Shown here piece after piece: positions 35,323 to 44,705 of a DNA stretch of 64,000 nucleotides. Position 1 is the first letter of the stretch. Every line of letters starts with the position of its first letter. Under the pieces are notes generated by a model. The model made no database searches, had not been told where the DNA came from, and was given only the letters and a program-made list of their open reading frames with translations. The DNA is from Rhodococcus opacus (GTDB lineage: Bacteria > Actinomycetota > Actinomycetes > Mycobacteriales > Mycobacteriaceae). The stretch lies in assembly GCF_012396235.1 (NCBI RefSeq), contig NZ_JAAXPA010000028.1, forward strand, positions 46,742-110,741, given 5' to 3'. Both the position numbers and the translations under genes were made by a program.

Positions 35323-36321
35323 ATGACCATTCGCACGATCACCGCACTGCCCGCACCGTCCTCACCGGCGCGCTTCACCGAATCCGCCCGCACGCCGCTG
35401 CGGGTCGGGCTGGTGCAGCACCGCTGGCGTCCCGATGCGGACGCACTGCGCACCGAATTGACCGACGCGATCGGTGAGGCCGCCGCACTCGGCGCCGAGG
35501 TGGTGTTCCTGCCGGAACTCACGTTGTCGAAGTACCCCGCCGACACCCGCGCGACCGGGACCCCCGGCCGCGACGCCGAGAACCTCACGACCGGACCCAC
35601 GTACAGTTTCGCGGCCGCCGCCGCTGCCCGGCACGGCGTCTGCGTCCACGCTTCCCTCTACGAACGAGCCGACGGCCCGGACGGTCTCGGTTTCAACACC
35701 GCCATCCTCGTCGCCCCGTCCGGCGAATTGCTCTCCCGCACCCGCAAGCTCCACATCCCCGTCAGCGCCGGCTACTACGAGGACACTTACTTCCGCGGCG
35801 GTCCCGCCGACGACGCCTACCCCGTCTACCGCCCGGCCGAACTGGGCGGTGCCGCACTCGGTTTGCCGACGTGCTGGGACGAGTGGTTCCCCGAAGTCGC
35901 GCGGATGTATTCGCTCGCCGGCGCCGAGATCCTCGTCTACCCCACGGCGATCGGGTCGGAGCCGAGCGCCCCGTCCTTCGACACCCAGCCGATCTGGCAG
36001 CACGTGATCGTCGGAAACGGCATCACCAATGGCACATTCATGGTGGTCCCGAACCGCTGCGGCAACGAGGGCGGCATCGACTTCTACGGTTCCTCGTTCA
36101 TCTCCGACCCGTACGGCCGCGTGCTCGTGTCGGCTCCCCGCGACGAGGAGGCGGTCCTGGTGGCCGATCTCGACCTCGATCAGCGGAAGGACTGGCTCGA
36201 TCTCTTCCCGTTCCTGACCACCCGCAGGCCGGACACCTACACCCGGCTGACGGATCCCGTGGACCACGAGCACCCCTACGGACTTCCGACGACGGTATCG
36301 GCCTCGGAGACCCGGTCATGA
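35323..36321 (+). CDS. aguB: N-carbamoylputrescine amidase
   Basis: This 332-residue nitrilase-superfamily enzyme has the E65-K142-C184 triad (FLPEL, RKLHIP, LPTCWDEWFPE). The CWDEWFPE form is typical of AguB. It converts N-carbamoylputrescine to putrescine, CO2 and ammonia. Its stop overlaps the aguA ATG by four bases. Residues 1-24 before the domain are poorly conserved, so a later start is possible. Confidence 0.92.
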   Translation: MTIRTITALPAPSSPARFTESARTPLRVGLVQHRWRPDADALRTELTDAIGEAAALGAEVVFLPELTLSKYPADTRATGTPGRDAENLTTGPTYSFAAAAAARHGVCVHASLYERADGPDGLGFNTAILVAPSGELLSRTRKLHIPVSAGYYEDTYFRGGPADDAYPVYRPAELGGAALGLPTCWDEWFPEVARMYSLAGAEILVYPTAIGSEPSAPSFDTQPIWQHVIVGNGITNGTFMVVPNRCGNEGGIDFYGSSFISDPYGRVLVSAPRDEEAVLVADLDLDQRKDWLDLFPFLTTRRPDTYTRLTDPVDHEHPYGLPTTVSASETRS

Positions 36322-37343
36322 CCTGGCGGATGCCGAGCGAGACCGAACCGCAGGAACGGGTGTGGATGGCGTTCCCGCCCCTCGGGGCCTCGATGACCGC
36401 GACCGCGGACGACGCGCACGAGGCGCGAACCGCGTGGACGGCAGTCGCCCACACGATCGCCGAATTCGAACCGGTCACCATGGTCGTCGATCCGGCGGAT
36501 CGGGACGTCGCCCGGCAGTACCTGTCCGCGGACATCGATGTGGTCGAGGCTCCCCTCGACGACGCCTGGATGCGCGACATCGGACCCACGTTCGTCCTCG
36601 ACGAGGACGACCGACTCGGTGCCGTCGACTGGACGTTCAACGGCTGGGGACAACAGGAGTGGGCGACCTGGGATCGCGACCGGTCGATCGGCGCGGCCGT
36701 CACCCGGTGGTCCGGTGCGCGGCCGGTCCCGTCGACGATGGTCAACGAGGGCGGCGGGATCCAGGTCGACGGTCGCGGAACCGTGCTCGTCACCGAGACC
36801 GTGCAACTGGACCCGCTGCGCAACCCCGGCCTGGACGCGGCGGGAGTCGAGGCGGAACTCGCGCGCACGATCGGCGCCGAACACGTCGTCTGGCTCCCCC
36901 GCGGCCTCACGCGAGATTCCGAGAAGTTCGGCACCAAGGGGCACGTCGACATCGTCGCGGCGCTGCCCGCACCCGGGGTGGCCCTCGTGCACTCCCAGCG
37001 CGACCGATCCCACCCCGACCACGAAGTGTCCGCCGAGATCCTGAAAGTTCTGTCCGACAGCCGTGACCGTTCCGGTGCGCCGTGGCGGATCGTCGAGGTA
37101 CCGGCCCCGACGGTCCTGCGTGACGAGGAGGGCTGGGTCGACTACAGCTACATCAATCATCTCGTCGTCACCGGCGGCGTCATCGCGTGTGGCTTCGACG
37201 ACCCTCACGATGCCCTCGCCCGCGACATCCTGTCGAGCGTCTACCCCGGTCGCCGCGTCGTCACGGTCGATGCCCGGCAGATCTTCGCGCGGGGCGGCGG
37301 CATCCACTGCATCACCCAGCACCAGCCTCGCGGGCGGATCTAG
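36318..37343 (+). CDS. aguA: Agmatine deiminase
   Basis: The 341-residue protein belongs to the peptidylarginine-deiminase fold family. C331 in GGGIHCITQHQP is the catalytic cysteine, APLDDAWMRDIGP (about 88-100) and KGHVDIVA supply the acidic and His residues. It hydrolyses agmatine to N-carbamoylputrescine, which AguB then processes. It overlaps aguB (ATGA) and meets the convergent sigma factor gene with a four-base shared CTAG. Confidence 0.94.
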   Translation: MTWRMPSETEPQERVWMAFPPLGASMTATADDAHEARTAWTAVAHTIAEFEPVTMVVDPADRDVARQYLSADIDVVEAPLDDAWMRDIGPTFVLDEDDRLGAVDWTFNGWGQQEWATWDRDRSIGAAVTRWSGARPVPSTMVNEGGGIQVDGRGTVLVTETVQLDPLRNPGLDAAGVEAELARTIGAEHVVWLPRGLTRDSEKFGTKGHVDIVAALPAPGVALVHSQRDRSHPDHEVSAEILKVLSDSRDRSGAPWRIVEVPAPTVLRDEEGWVDYSYINHLVVTGGVIACGFDDPHDALARDILSSVYPGRRVVTVDARQIFARGGGIHCITQHQPRGRI

Positions 37344-38575
37344 CGGGCACTGTTCTCGCGGTCCACTTCCGCGAGCCGCCTCGCCAGGAATCGCCGGGTC
37401 GGTTCGTTCGCCGCCAGGCCGATCGCGGCGCGGTACTCCGCATTCGCCTCCGCGGGCCTGCCCGCTCGGCGCAGCAGGTCGGCGCGGGTCGCGTGCACGG
37501 TGTGTGTCCGCGCCAGCCTCGGCTCCCCGGCGAGCGCGTCCAACTCTGCTAGGCCGGCGTCGGGGCCGTCGCGGAAGCTCACTGCGACAGCACGATTGAG
37601 ACGAACGGCGGGCGAGTCACCGTACGTGCCGAGTTCGTCGTATCCCGCGACGACGGCGTTCCAATCGGTGGCCGCCCAGTTCGGCGCCGTCGCGTGGGCG
37701 GCCGCGATCGTGGCCTGCGCGCCGTACGGACCGCCTCCCCTGCGCCGTGCGGCCCGCAGGCACACGACGCCTTCCGCGATCTTCGCCCGGTCCCAGCGCC
37801 GACGGTCCTGCTCCTCGAGTGAGACGAGATCACCCGCGTCGTCCGTTCGCCGTGCTCGCCTGCTGTCGTGAAACAACATGAGCGCCATCAGTGCCCAGGC
37901 CTCACCCTCGTCCGGCATCAGCTCGCACAGCAACCGGCCGAGCCGCAGCGCCTCCTCGCAGAGTTCGTCGCGGATCGCGGTGTCGCCGGACGTCGCCGAA
38001 TAGCCCTCGGTGAACACCAGATAGATGCAGGCGAGTACCTGCGGGGTGCGCTCGGGCAGCAGATGGTCGGGCGGGACCCGGAAGGGGATACCGGCCGTCC
38101 GGATCTTCGACTTCGCGCGGCTGAGCCGTTGGGACACGGTCGGTTCCGGGGCGAGGAACAACCGGGCGATCTCCGCGGGCCTCAGCCCGGCCACCAGGCG
38201 GAGAGTCAACGCGACCTGCGACTCCGGGGACAGCGCGGGATGGCAGCAGGTGAACATGAGCCGCAACTGGTCGTCACGCACCGGCCACACCTCTTCCTCG
38301 TCCGGAGGGGGAACGAGCCGCGCCGCATCGTGCTCCTTGTCGCCGCGCAACGATTCCCGGCGCAACCGGTCCAGTGCCCGGTTGCGGGCGACGGTCGTGA
38401 TCCAGGCTCCCGGGTTCTCGGGCAGTCCCGCCTCCGGCCAGCTGCGGATCGCCTCGGCGAACGCCTCCTGCACCGCGTCTTCGGCGAGGGACAGGTCGCC
38501 GACCATCCGTGCCACGGTCGCCAGCGCCCGACCGGACTCCTTCCGGAAGACGCGGCTCAGCGTGTCGCCGTCCAT
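37340..38575 (-). CDS. ECF42-like RNA polymerase sigma factor with C-terminal extension
   Basis: The 411-residue protein has sigma region 2 (ESGRALATVARMVGDLSLAEDAVQEAF), region 4 (VALTLRLVAGLRPAEIARLF) and a long TPR-like DUF6596 C-terminal domain beyond about residue 185 containing ACIYLVFTEGYSATSGD. This plan and the adjacent DGPF protein are hallmarks of group ECF42. Such sigma factors lack an anti-sigma factor and their C-terminal domain is needed for activity. The start ATG at 38575 overlaps the DGPF stop by one base. Confidence 0.92.
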   Translation of the reverse strand: MDGDTLSRVFRKESGRALATVARMVGDLSLAEDAVQEAFAEAIRSWPEAGLPENPGAWITTVARNRALDRLRRESLRGDKEHDAARLVPPPDEEEVWPVRDDQLRLMFTCCHPALSPESQVALTLRLVAGLRPAEIARLFLAPEPTVSQRLSRAKSKIRTAGIPFRVPPDHLLPERTPQVLACIYLVFTEGYSATSGDTAIRDELCEEALRLGRLLCELMPDEGEAWALMALMLFHDSRRARRTDDAGDLVSLEEQDRRRWDRAKIAEGVVCLRAARRRGGGPYGAQATIAAAHATAPNWAATDWNAVVAGYDELGTYGDSPAVRLNRAVAVSFRDGPDAGLAELDALAGEPRLARTHTVHATRADLLRRAGRPAEANAEYRAAIGLAANEPTRRFLARRLAEVDRENSAR

Positions 38576-39276
38576 TACTCGGCGTAGGCGACGATCTGCC
38601 GGAGTTCGACGCAGCCCTTCGGCGTCACCGGGATCTTCGCCGACAACGCGATCGCACTCTCCCGGTCGTCGGCTGCGAGCACGTACAGGCCGTTCGCGAC
38701 CTCGGCTGTCTCGGCGAAGGGGCCGTCGGTGAGAAGGAGTTCCCCGTCGCGAACGCGGATCGTCGTCGCGGAGTCCGGCGGATAGAGGGCCCCGCCGCCA
38801 CGCACCGCGGACCCGGCGAGCCGACCGAACTTCTCGTGCTCGGCCATTCCCTCGTCCCACTGGGGTGTGCCCGGCGCCACCGCCGCCGCCACCGGTTCGC
38901 GGAGCAGCGCCATCCAGCAGCCTGTCTGATCGGTCACGGGCATCCACTCGAACATCGGCCACAACTCGATGATCGCCTCGGGGATGTGCCGCGCCAGATT
39001 CAGCACCTCGTCCAGGTCCGGCCCCTCGAGGACGTAGAAACCACCGATCACCTCCGCGGTCTCCGCGAACGGACCGTCCGTGATCAGCGCACGGCCGCCC
39101 TCGTTCCGGATGGTGGCCGCCTCCGCGCTCGGATACAGGGCACCACCTCCGACGATCGCGGAGCCCGCTCTCTCCGTGAACGCCTGGTGGCGCGCAACGG
39201 CCACCGCGAACTCCGGACTATCCGGTGCCCATTCGGTGGCGTTCTTCTCGTCCGCCAGCAATGCCAGGTAGTACAT
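38575..39276 (-). CDS. Double DGPF/YCII-domain protein
   Basis: The 233-residue protein is a fusion of two YCII-related DGPF domains. The signature DGPFAETAEV appears twice (about residues 66-75 and 186-195), each after a GGGALYP element. Most partners of ECF42 sigma factors have one domain. Biochemical function is unknown. GGAAGGA lies eight bases before the ATG. It is co-transcribed with the sigma factor. Confidence 0.9.
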   Translation of the reverse strand: MYYLALLADEKNATEWAPDSPEFAVAVARHQAFTERAGSAIVGGGALYPSAEAATIRNEGGRALITDGPFAETAEVIGGFYVLEGPDLDEVLNLARHIPEAIIELWPMFEWMPVTDQTGCWMALLREPVAAAVAPGTPQWDEGMAEHEKFGRLAGSAVRGGGALYPPDSATTIRVRDGELLLTDGPFAETAEVANGLYVLAADDRESAIALSAKIPVTPKGCVELRQIVAYAE

Positions 39277-39325
39277 GAGGTGATCCTTCCTCGAAAAGAA
39301 GGAACTCGGGTGCTCCTTCTGACCA

Positions 39326-39355
39326 GACGACGAAGAAGAGGGACGAACTTCGACA
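39326..39355 (-). promoter_or_regulatory. Predicted ECF42-type promoter of the DGPF-sigma operon
   Basis: The minus strand carries TGTCGA (39350-39355), a 17-base spacer and CGTCGTC (39326-39332), matching the reported ECF42 signature of TGTCGA at -35 and CGTC at -10. It lies about 50 bases upstream of the DGPF gene, so the sigma factor probably drives its own operon. Confidence 0.7.
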
Positions 39356-39494
39356 CGTGCGGCGAGAGAACCGGCAACTGCGGGTGAAGAATGGACGACG
39401 AAGCCCTACGAACCACCAACTGTTCACCATCTGGCCACTTGATCGTGAGATAACGAGCCGTACGCATCACCACCCTCAGAGAAGGAATTCTGGA

Positions 39495-42400
39495 TTGTCT
39501 CTCCAGTCGCCGACGGATTCGGACCTGTCGCTCCGTATACCCCGGGAATTCCTCCGCCGTGAATTCGCACCGGCGCCGCGCACTCTCGTCGACATCCTGT
39601 TCGCGACGGCCGAGGCGAACCCCGAAGCCCCGGCGATCGACGACGGCTCGACGTCGCTCACCTACCAGGAACTGCTCGAGGAGATCCGGCAGACCGCGGA
39701 GGTCCTGGCCGAATCAGGAGTCGGGGCCGGCGATCGCGTCGGAATCCGAATGCCATCCGGATCCTGCTCGCTCTACGTCGCGATCCTCGCGACGCTCGCC
39801 GTCGGCGCCGCCTACGTGCCGGTCGACGCGGACGACCCCGAGGAACGCGCCGAACTCGTGTTCGGCGAGGCGCAGGTCCGGTGCGTGATGACCGGCACCG
39901 GGATCACCGCGGGTACCGCCCCCGACAGGGCCGAGTCGCCGAGCGCCCGTCCGCCGACCGTCGACGACGACGCCTGGATCATCTTCACCTCCGGTTCCAC
40001 CGGCACCCCCAAGGGTGTCGCGGTGAACCATCGCAATGCGGCGGCGTTCGTGGATGCCGAAGCCCGGATGTTCCTTCAGGAAGACCCGATCCGGCCCGGC
40101 GATCGGGTGCTGGCCGGACTGTCGGTCGCGTTCGACGCGTCCTGCGAGGAGATGTGGCTCGCGTGGCGTCACGGCGCCTGCCTCGTTCCCGCGCCCCGGT
40201 CCCTGGTGCGCAGCGGCATGGACCTCGGCCCGTGGCTCGTCGCGCGCGATGTCAGCATCGTCTCGACGGTGCCGACCCTCGCGTCGCTGTGGCCCGCCGA
40301 GGCCCTCGAGGCCGTGCGCCTGCTGATCTTCGGCGGCGAGGCCTGCCCACCCGAACTGGCGGAGCGTCTCGCCGTCGACGGACGCGAGGTATGGAACACG
40401 TACGGGCCCACCGAGGCGACCGTCGTGGCGTGCGGCGCCCTGATGGACGGCAAGAGTCCGGTCAGTATCGGCCTCCCGCTCGACGGCTGGGACCTCGCGG
40501 TGGTCGACGCAACCGGTGAACCCGTCCCCGAGGGCGACGTGGGCGAACTGGTCATCGGCGGTGTCGGTCTGGCCCGGTACCTCGACCCGCAGAAGGACGC
40601 CGAGAAGTACGCACCGATGCCGACACTCGGCTGGGATCGCGCGTATCGCAGTGGCGACCTCGTCCGCCTCGACCGCCGCGGACTCCTGTTCCAGGGTCGC
40701 GCGGACGATCAGGTGAAGCTGGGCGGCAGGCGGATCGAACTGGGCGAGGTCGACAACGCCCTGCAGAACCTTCCCGGGGTCGGCGGCGCCGCCGCGGCCG
40801 TGCGCAGGACCGGAGCCGGTCACCAGATCCTCGTCGGCTACCTGGCCAGCACCAACCCCGACTTCGACCTCAAGGCGGCGCACACCGCGCTCACCGAGCA
40901 ACTGCCGGCGGCGCTGGTCCCCCGGTTGGTCCTGGTCGACGAACTGCCCACCCGCACGTCCGGCAAGGTCGACCGGAACGCCCTGCCCTGGCCCCCGCCA
41001 GGTATCGACGACGCCGCGGAGAAACTGGGTCTCGAAGGCACGCAGGCCTGGGTCGCGGGGCTGTGGACGGCGATTCTCGGCGCCGAGATCACGGGCCCCG
41101 ACGACGACTTCTTCGAGCTCGGTGGCGGATCGCTCTCCGCGGCCCAGCTGGTCACGGCACTGCGCGAACGGTTCCCCGAAGTGACGGTCGCGCAACTCTA
41201 CGACCATCCGCGGCTCGGTTCGCTCGCGGAATACCTCGACGAGCTGGCGCCGATCGACGCCGCCGAACCTCGCACCGTCACCCCGACTCCGCGTCGGAGC
41301 CAGCTCGCGCAGATCGCGGCCACGGTTCCGCTCACCACGCTCACGGGCCTGCAGTGGGTCACGTGGCTGGCCATCGCGAACAATGTCTTCTCGTGGTTCA
41401 CGACGGTGTCGTGGGCGCCCACGGTGTCGTGGTGGTGGATTCTGCTCGCGTTCTTCGCGTTCATCAGCCCGGTCGGCCGGATGGCGATCTCGGTGATCGG
41501 CTCACGGATCCTGCTGCGCGGACTCGAGCCCGGAACGTATCCCCGAGGCGGCAGCGAACACCTGCGACTGTGGGTGGCGCTACGCCTGACCGAGGCCAGC
41601 GGCGCCGCGAACCTGTCTGGCGCGCCGTGGATGCTCTACTACGCGCGGGCGCTCGGCGCCACGGTCGGCAAGGGTGTCGACCTGCACACGCTCCCGCCGG
41701 TCACCGGCATGCTCGAACTCGGCGACGGTTGCTCCATCGAACCCGAGGTCGACCTGTCCGGGCACTGGGTGGACGGCGACGTCGTCCACATCGGCTCCAT
41801 CAAGATCGGTCCGGGTGCGTCGGTGGGCGCCCGCTCCACGCTGATTCCCGGCGCCACCATCGGGCGAAACGCCGAAGTCGAGGCCGGTTCCGCCGTGTTC
41901 GGACGCGTCAAGGCGAATCAGCACTGGGCCGGTTCACCGGCGGTCAAGGTCGGCAAGGCCGTCCACCCGTGGCCCGAGGAGACCCCTCGCCGCGCGGCCT
42001 ACTGGGTTCCCGCGTTCGGCGTGACGTCGATGCTCATCGCCGGACTGCCGATCTTCGCCCTCGTCGCCGGCATCGTGGTCATCGGGTGGTGGATCCGCGA
42101 CGCCGGCACGATCGGGTCCGCGGTACTCCAGTCGCTGGTGATCCTTCCCGTCGCGACGCTCGTCAGCCTCGCCGTATTCGCCCTCCTCACGGTCGTGTCC
42201 GTCCGGCTGCTGTCCATTGGGCTGCGTGAGGGCTACCACCCGGTCCGCAGTCGCATCGGCTGGCAGGTGTGGGCCACCGAACGACTCATGGACTCCGCCC
42301 GCACGTTCCTGTTCCCGCTGTATGCGAGCCTCCTGACGCCGGGATGGCTGCGGTTGCTCGGCGCCCGGATCGGCAAGAACGTCGAAGCGTCGACCGTCCT

Positions 42401-43385
42401 CATGCTTCCGAAGTTCACCACCGTGGCGGATGGCGCATTCCTCGCCGACGACACGATGATCGCGAGTTACGAACTCGGCGGCGGCTGGATGCACATCGAA
42501 CACGCGAAGGTCGGCAAGCGCGCCTTCCTCGGCAACTCCGGGATGACCGGTCCGGGTCGGCGCGTGCCCAAGAACGGTCTCGTCGCTGTGCTCTCGGCCA
42601 CGCCGTCGAAGGCGAAATCCGGTTCCTCCTGGCTGGGCAGTCCCCCGGTCCGTCTCCGCAGGGCGCCCGGCGACACCGACGCCTCCCGCACGTTCCGTCC
42701 CCCGGTCCGGCTCAAGATCGCCCGCGCGGTCGTGGAGACGTGCCGCCTCATCCCGGTGACGGTGACGTTCGGAATCGGCCTCGGTGTGCTGTTCGCGCTG
42801 CAGGTGATGGCTCACCACATCGGCTTCTGGCTCGCAGCACTGGCCAGCGGTGTCGTCCTCCTCGTCGCGGGCGCGGTCGCCGGGCTGATCTCCGTGATCG
42901 CGAAGTGGCTGGTGGTGGGTCGGATCGGGAAGATCGAACACCCGCTGTGGAGTTCGTTCGTGTGGCGGAACGAGGTGTCAGACGCCTTCGTGGAGACCGT
43001 CGCCGCACCCTGGTTCGCCCGTGCCGCCACGGGCACCGCCGTCCTCAACGTCTGGTTGCGGGGTCTCGGAGCCACCATCGGCAAGGGTGTGTGGTGTGAA
43101 ACCTATTGGCTCCCCGAGGCGGATCTCGTGACGCTGGGCGACGGCGCGACTGTGGAACGGGGGTGTGTCGTGCAGACTCACCTGTTCCATGATCGGATCA
43201 TGTCCATGGACACCGTCATCCTCGGAGCCGGCGCCACCCTCGGCCCGCACTGTGTCGCGTTGCCCGCCGCCCGGATCGGCGAAGGCGCCACGGTCGGCCC
43301 GGCCTCACTCGTCATGCGCGGCGACACCGTGCCGCCGTCCACGCGGTGGCAGGGAAACCCGATCGCCCCCTGGGCGGCCACGTGA
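39495..43385 (+). CDS. Pls/PosA-type membrane NRPS (A-PCP-three LbH domains)
   Basis: The 1296-residue protein has an adenylation domain (about 25-500; FTSGSTGTPKG at 164-174, NTYGPTEATVV at 301-311, K490 in TSGKVDRN). A carrier domain follows with phosphopantetheine Ser546 (ELGGGSLSA). Three membrane-linked left-handed beta-helix domains lie at about 722-803, 956-1030 and 1194-1284. This is the plan of epsilon-poly-lysine synthetase Pls. The substrate-code positions read by eye give D214, A215, E218 or E219, S257, L277, F279, T302, V310 and V311, which resembles codes for basic amino acids. TTG at 39495 has AGAAGGAA seven bases upstream. An aminopeptidase gene overlaps its stop. The product is unknown. 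Confidence 0.88.
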   Translation: MSLQSPTDSDLSLRIPREFLRREFAPAPRTLVDILFATAEANPEAPAIDDGSTSLTYQELLEEIRQTAEVLAESGVGAGDRVGIRMPSGSCSLYVAILATLAVGAAYVPVDADDPEERAELVFGEAQVRCVMTGTGITAGTAPDRAESPSARPPTVDDDAWIIFTSGSTGTPKGVAVNHRNAAAFVDAEARMFLQEDPIRPGDRVLAGLSVAFDASCEEMWLAWRHGACLVPAPRSLVRSGMDLGPWLVARDVSIVSTVPTLASLWPAEALEAVRLLIFGGEACPPELAERLAVDGREVWNTYGPTEATVVACGALMDGKSPVSIGLPLDGWDLAVVDATGEPVPEGDVGELVIGGVGLARYLDPQKDAEKYAPMPTLGWDRAYRSGDLVRLDRRGLLFQGRADDQVKLGGRRIELGEVDNALQNLPGVGGAAAAVRRTGAGHQILVGYLASTNPDFDLKAAHTALTEQLPAALVPRLVLVDELPTRTSGKVDRNALPWPPPGIDDAAEKLGLEGTQAWVAGLWTAILGAEITGPDDDFFELGGGSLSAAQLVTALRERFPEVTVAQLYDHPRLGSLAEYLDELAPIDAAEPRTVTPTPRRSQLAQIAATVPLTTLTGLQWVTWLAIANNVFSWFTTVSWAPTVSWWWILLAFFAFISPVGRMAISVIGSRILLRGLEPGTYPRGGSEHLRLWVALRLTEASGAANLSGAPWMLYYARALGATVGKGVDLHTLPPVTGMLELGDGCSIEPEVDLSGHWVDGDVVHIGSIKIGPGASVGARSTLIPGATIGRNAEVEAGSAVFGRVKANQHWAGSPAVKVGKAVHPWPEETPRRAAYWVPAFGVTSMLIAGLPIFALVAGIVVIGWWIRDAGTIGSAVLQSLVILPVATLVSLAVFALLTVVSVRLLSIGLREGYHPVRSRIGWQVWATERLMDSARTFLFPLYASLLTPGWLRLLGARIGKNVEASTVLMLPKFTTVADGAFLADDTMIASYELGGGWMHIEHAKVGKRAFLGNSGMTGPGRRVPKNGLVAVLSATPSKAKSGSSWLGSPPVRLRRAPGDTDASRTFRPPVRLKIARAVVETCRLIPVTVTFGIGLGVLFALQVMAHHIGFWLAALASGVVLLVAGAVAGLISVIAKWLVVGRIGKIEHPLWSSFVWRNEVSDAFVETVAAPWFARAATGTAVLNVWLRGLGATIGKGVWCETYWLPEADLVTLGDGATVERGCVVQTHLFHDRIMSMDTVILGAGATLGPHCVALPAARIGEGATVGPASLVMRGDTVPPSTRWQGNPIAPWAAT

Positions 43386-44698
43386 AGTCCGACAAGGGGA
43401 TCGACGAGCCGGTCGACCCGTACCTCCCCCAGAACGGAAACCGCGGATACCGGGTGTCCCGGTACGAACTCGACCTCACCTACAAGGTTCACAGCAACCG
43501 GCTGGCAGGCAAGGCCACGATCACCGCGGTCACCACGGAGGCCCGCTCCCGGTTCGCCCTGGATCTGGCGTCCAACCTGCACGTCACGAAGGTCGCGGCC
43601 AACGGTTCCCGCAACACGAAGTGGTTGCACCGGAACGGCAAGCTGATCGTCACGCCCGCGCAGGCGATCCCCGCGGGCGGCGCCCTCGTGCTCACCGTCC
43701 AATACGGGGGTTCGCCGAAACCGATCCGCAGTGTGTGGGGTGAGGTCGGCTGGGAGGAGCTGTCCGAGGGCGCACTCGTCGCCAGTCAGCCCAACGGGGC
43801 GGCGTCCTGGTTCCCGTGCGACGACCACCCGAGTTCGAAGGCGAGTTACCGCATCGCGATCACGACCGATTCGCCGTATTTCACGGTGGCCAACGGTGCG
43901 CTGGTCAGCAAGCAGACCCGGGCCAGCCAGACGACGTGGGTGTACGAGCAGACCGAGCCGATGGCGAGCTACCTGGCCACCATCCAGATCGGACCGTACG
44001 AACGCCGGAGCCTCGGTTCCGGCGGTGTGCCCATGTTCGCCGTCCATCCGCCGCGGCTGCGTCCGACGTTCGACGTGGACTTCGGCCGGCAGCCTCAGAT
44101 GATGGACGTGTTCTCCCGGTTGTTCGGCCCCTACCCGTTCGCCGACTACACGGTGGTCGTGACGGACGACGAGTTGGAGATCCCGCTCGAGGCGCAGGGA
44201 CTGTCGATTTTCGGCGCCAACCATTGCACCGGCCGGCGCTGGTCCGAACGTCTGGTGGCGCACGAACTGGCCCATCAGTGGTTCGGCAACAGCCTGACGC
44301 TCGGCCAGTGGCGGGACATCTGGCTGCACGAAGGCTTCGCCTGTTACGCGGAGTGGATCTGGTCGGAGAATTCCGGTGGACATTCCGCGCACCAGCTCGC
44401 CCTGCAGGCGCATCAGGGCCTGGCCCGCAAACCACAGGATCTGGTGATCGCCGATCCGGGACCGCAGCTGATGTTCGACGACCGCGTCTACAAGCGCGGC
44501 GCTCTCACACTCCACGCCTTGCGACGCCGGCTCGGCGACGACAAGTTCTTCGGGTTGCTGCGGCAGTGGACGCTGGCCCATCGCCACTCCACCGTCACGA
44601 GCGAGCAGTTCACCGACCTGGCCACCCACTACACCGACGAGCCGCTGCGCCGGCTGTGGGATTCCTGGCTCGGCGAGAAGACCCTGCCGCCGATGTGA
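43382..44698 (+). CDS. M1-family zinc aminopeptidase
   Basis: The 438-residue metallopeptidase has HELAH at 294-298 and the third zinc ligand E317 (WLHEGFA), the gluzincin HExxH-18-E pattern. The exopeptidase GAMEN-type segment is divergent (LEAQG near 269-273). There is no signal peptide. At about half the usual length it lacks the large C-terminal helical domain. GTG overlaps the NRPS stop by four bases, so the two proteins are made together. It may process or release the NRPS product, or provide self-protection by cleaving it. Confidence 0.88.
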   Translation: MKSDKGIDEPVDPYLPQNGNRGYRVSRYELDLTYKVHSNRLAGKATITAVTTEARSRFALDLASNLHVTKVAANGSRNTKWLHRNGKLIVTPAQAIPAGGALVLTVQYGGSPKPIRSVWGEVGWEELSEGALVASQPNGAASWFPCDDHPSSKASYRIAITTDSPYFTVANGALVSKQTRASQTTWVYEQTEPMASYLATIQIGPYERRSLGSGGVPMFAVHPPRLRPTFDVDFGRQPQMMDVFSRLFGPYPFADYTVVVTDDELEIPLEAQGLSIFGANHCTGRRWSERLVAHELAHQWFGNSLTLGQWRDIWLHEGFACYAEWIWSENSGGHSAHQLALQAHQGLARKPQDLVIADPGPQLMFDDRVYKRGALTLHALRRRLGDDKFFGLLRQWTLAHRHSTVTSEQFTDLATHYTDEPLRRLWDSWLGEKTLPPM

Positions 44699-44705
44699 GC
44701 TGCGC

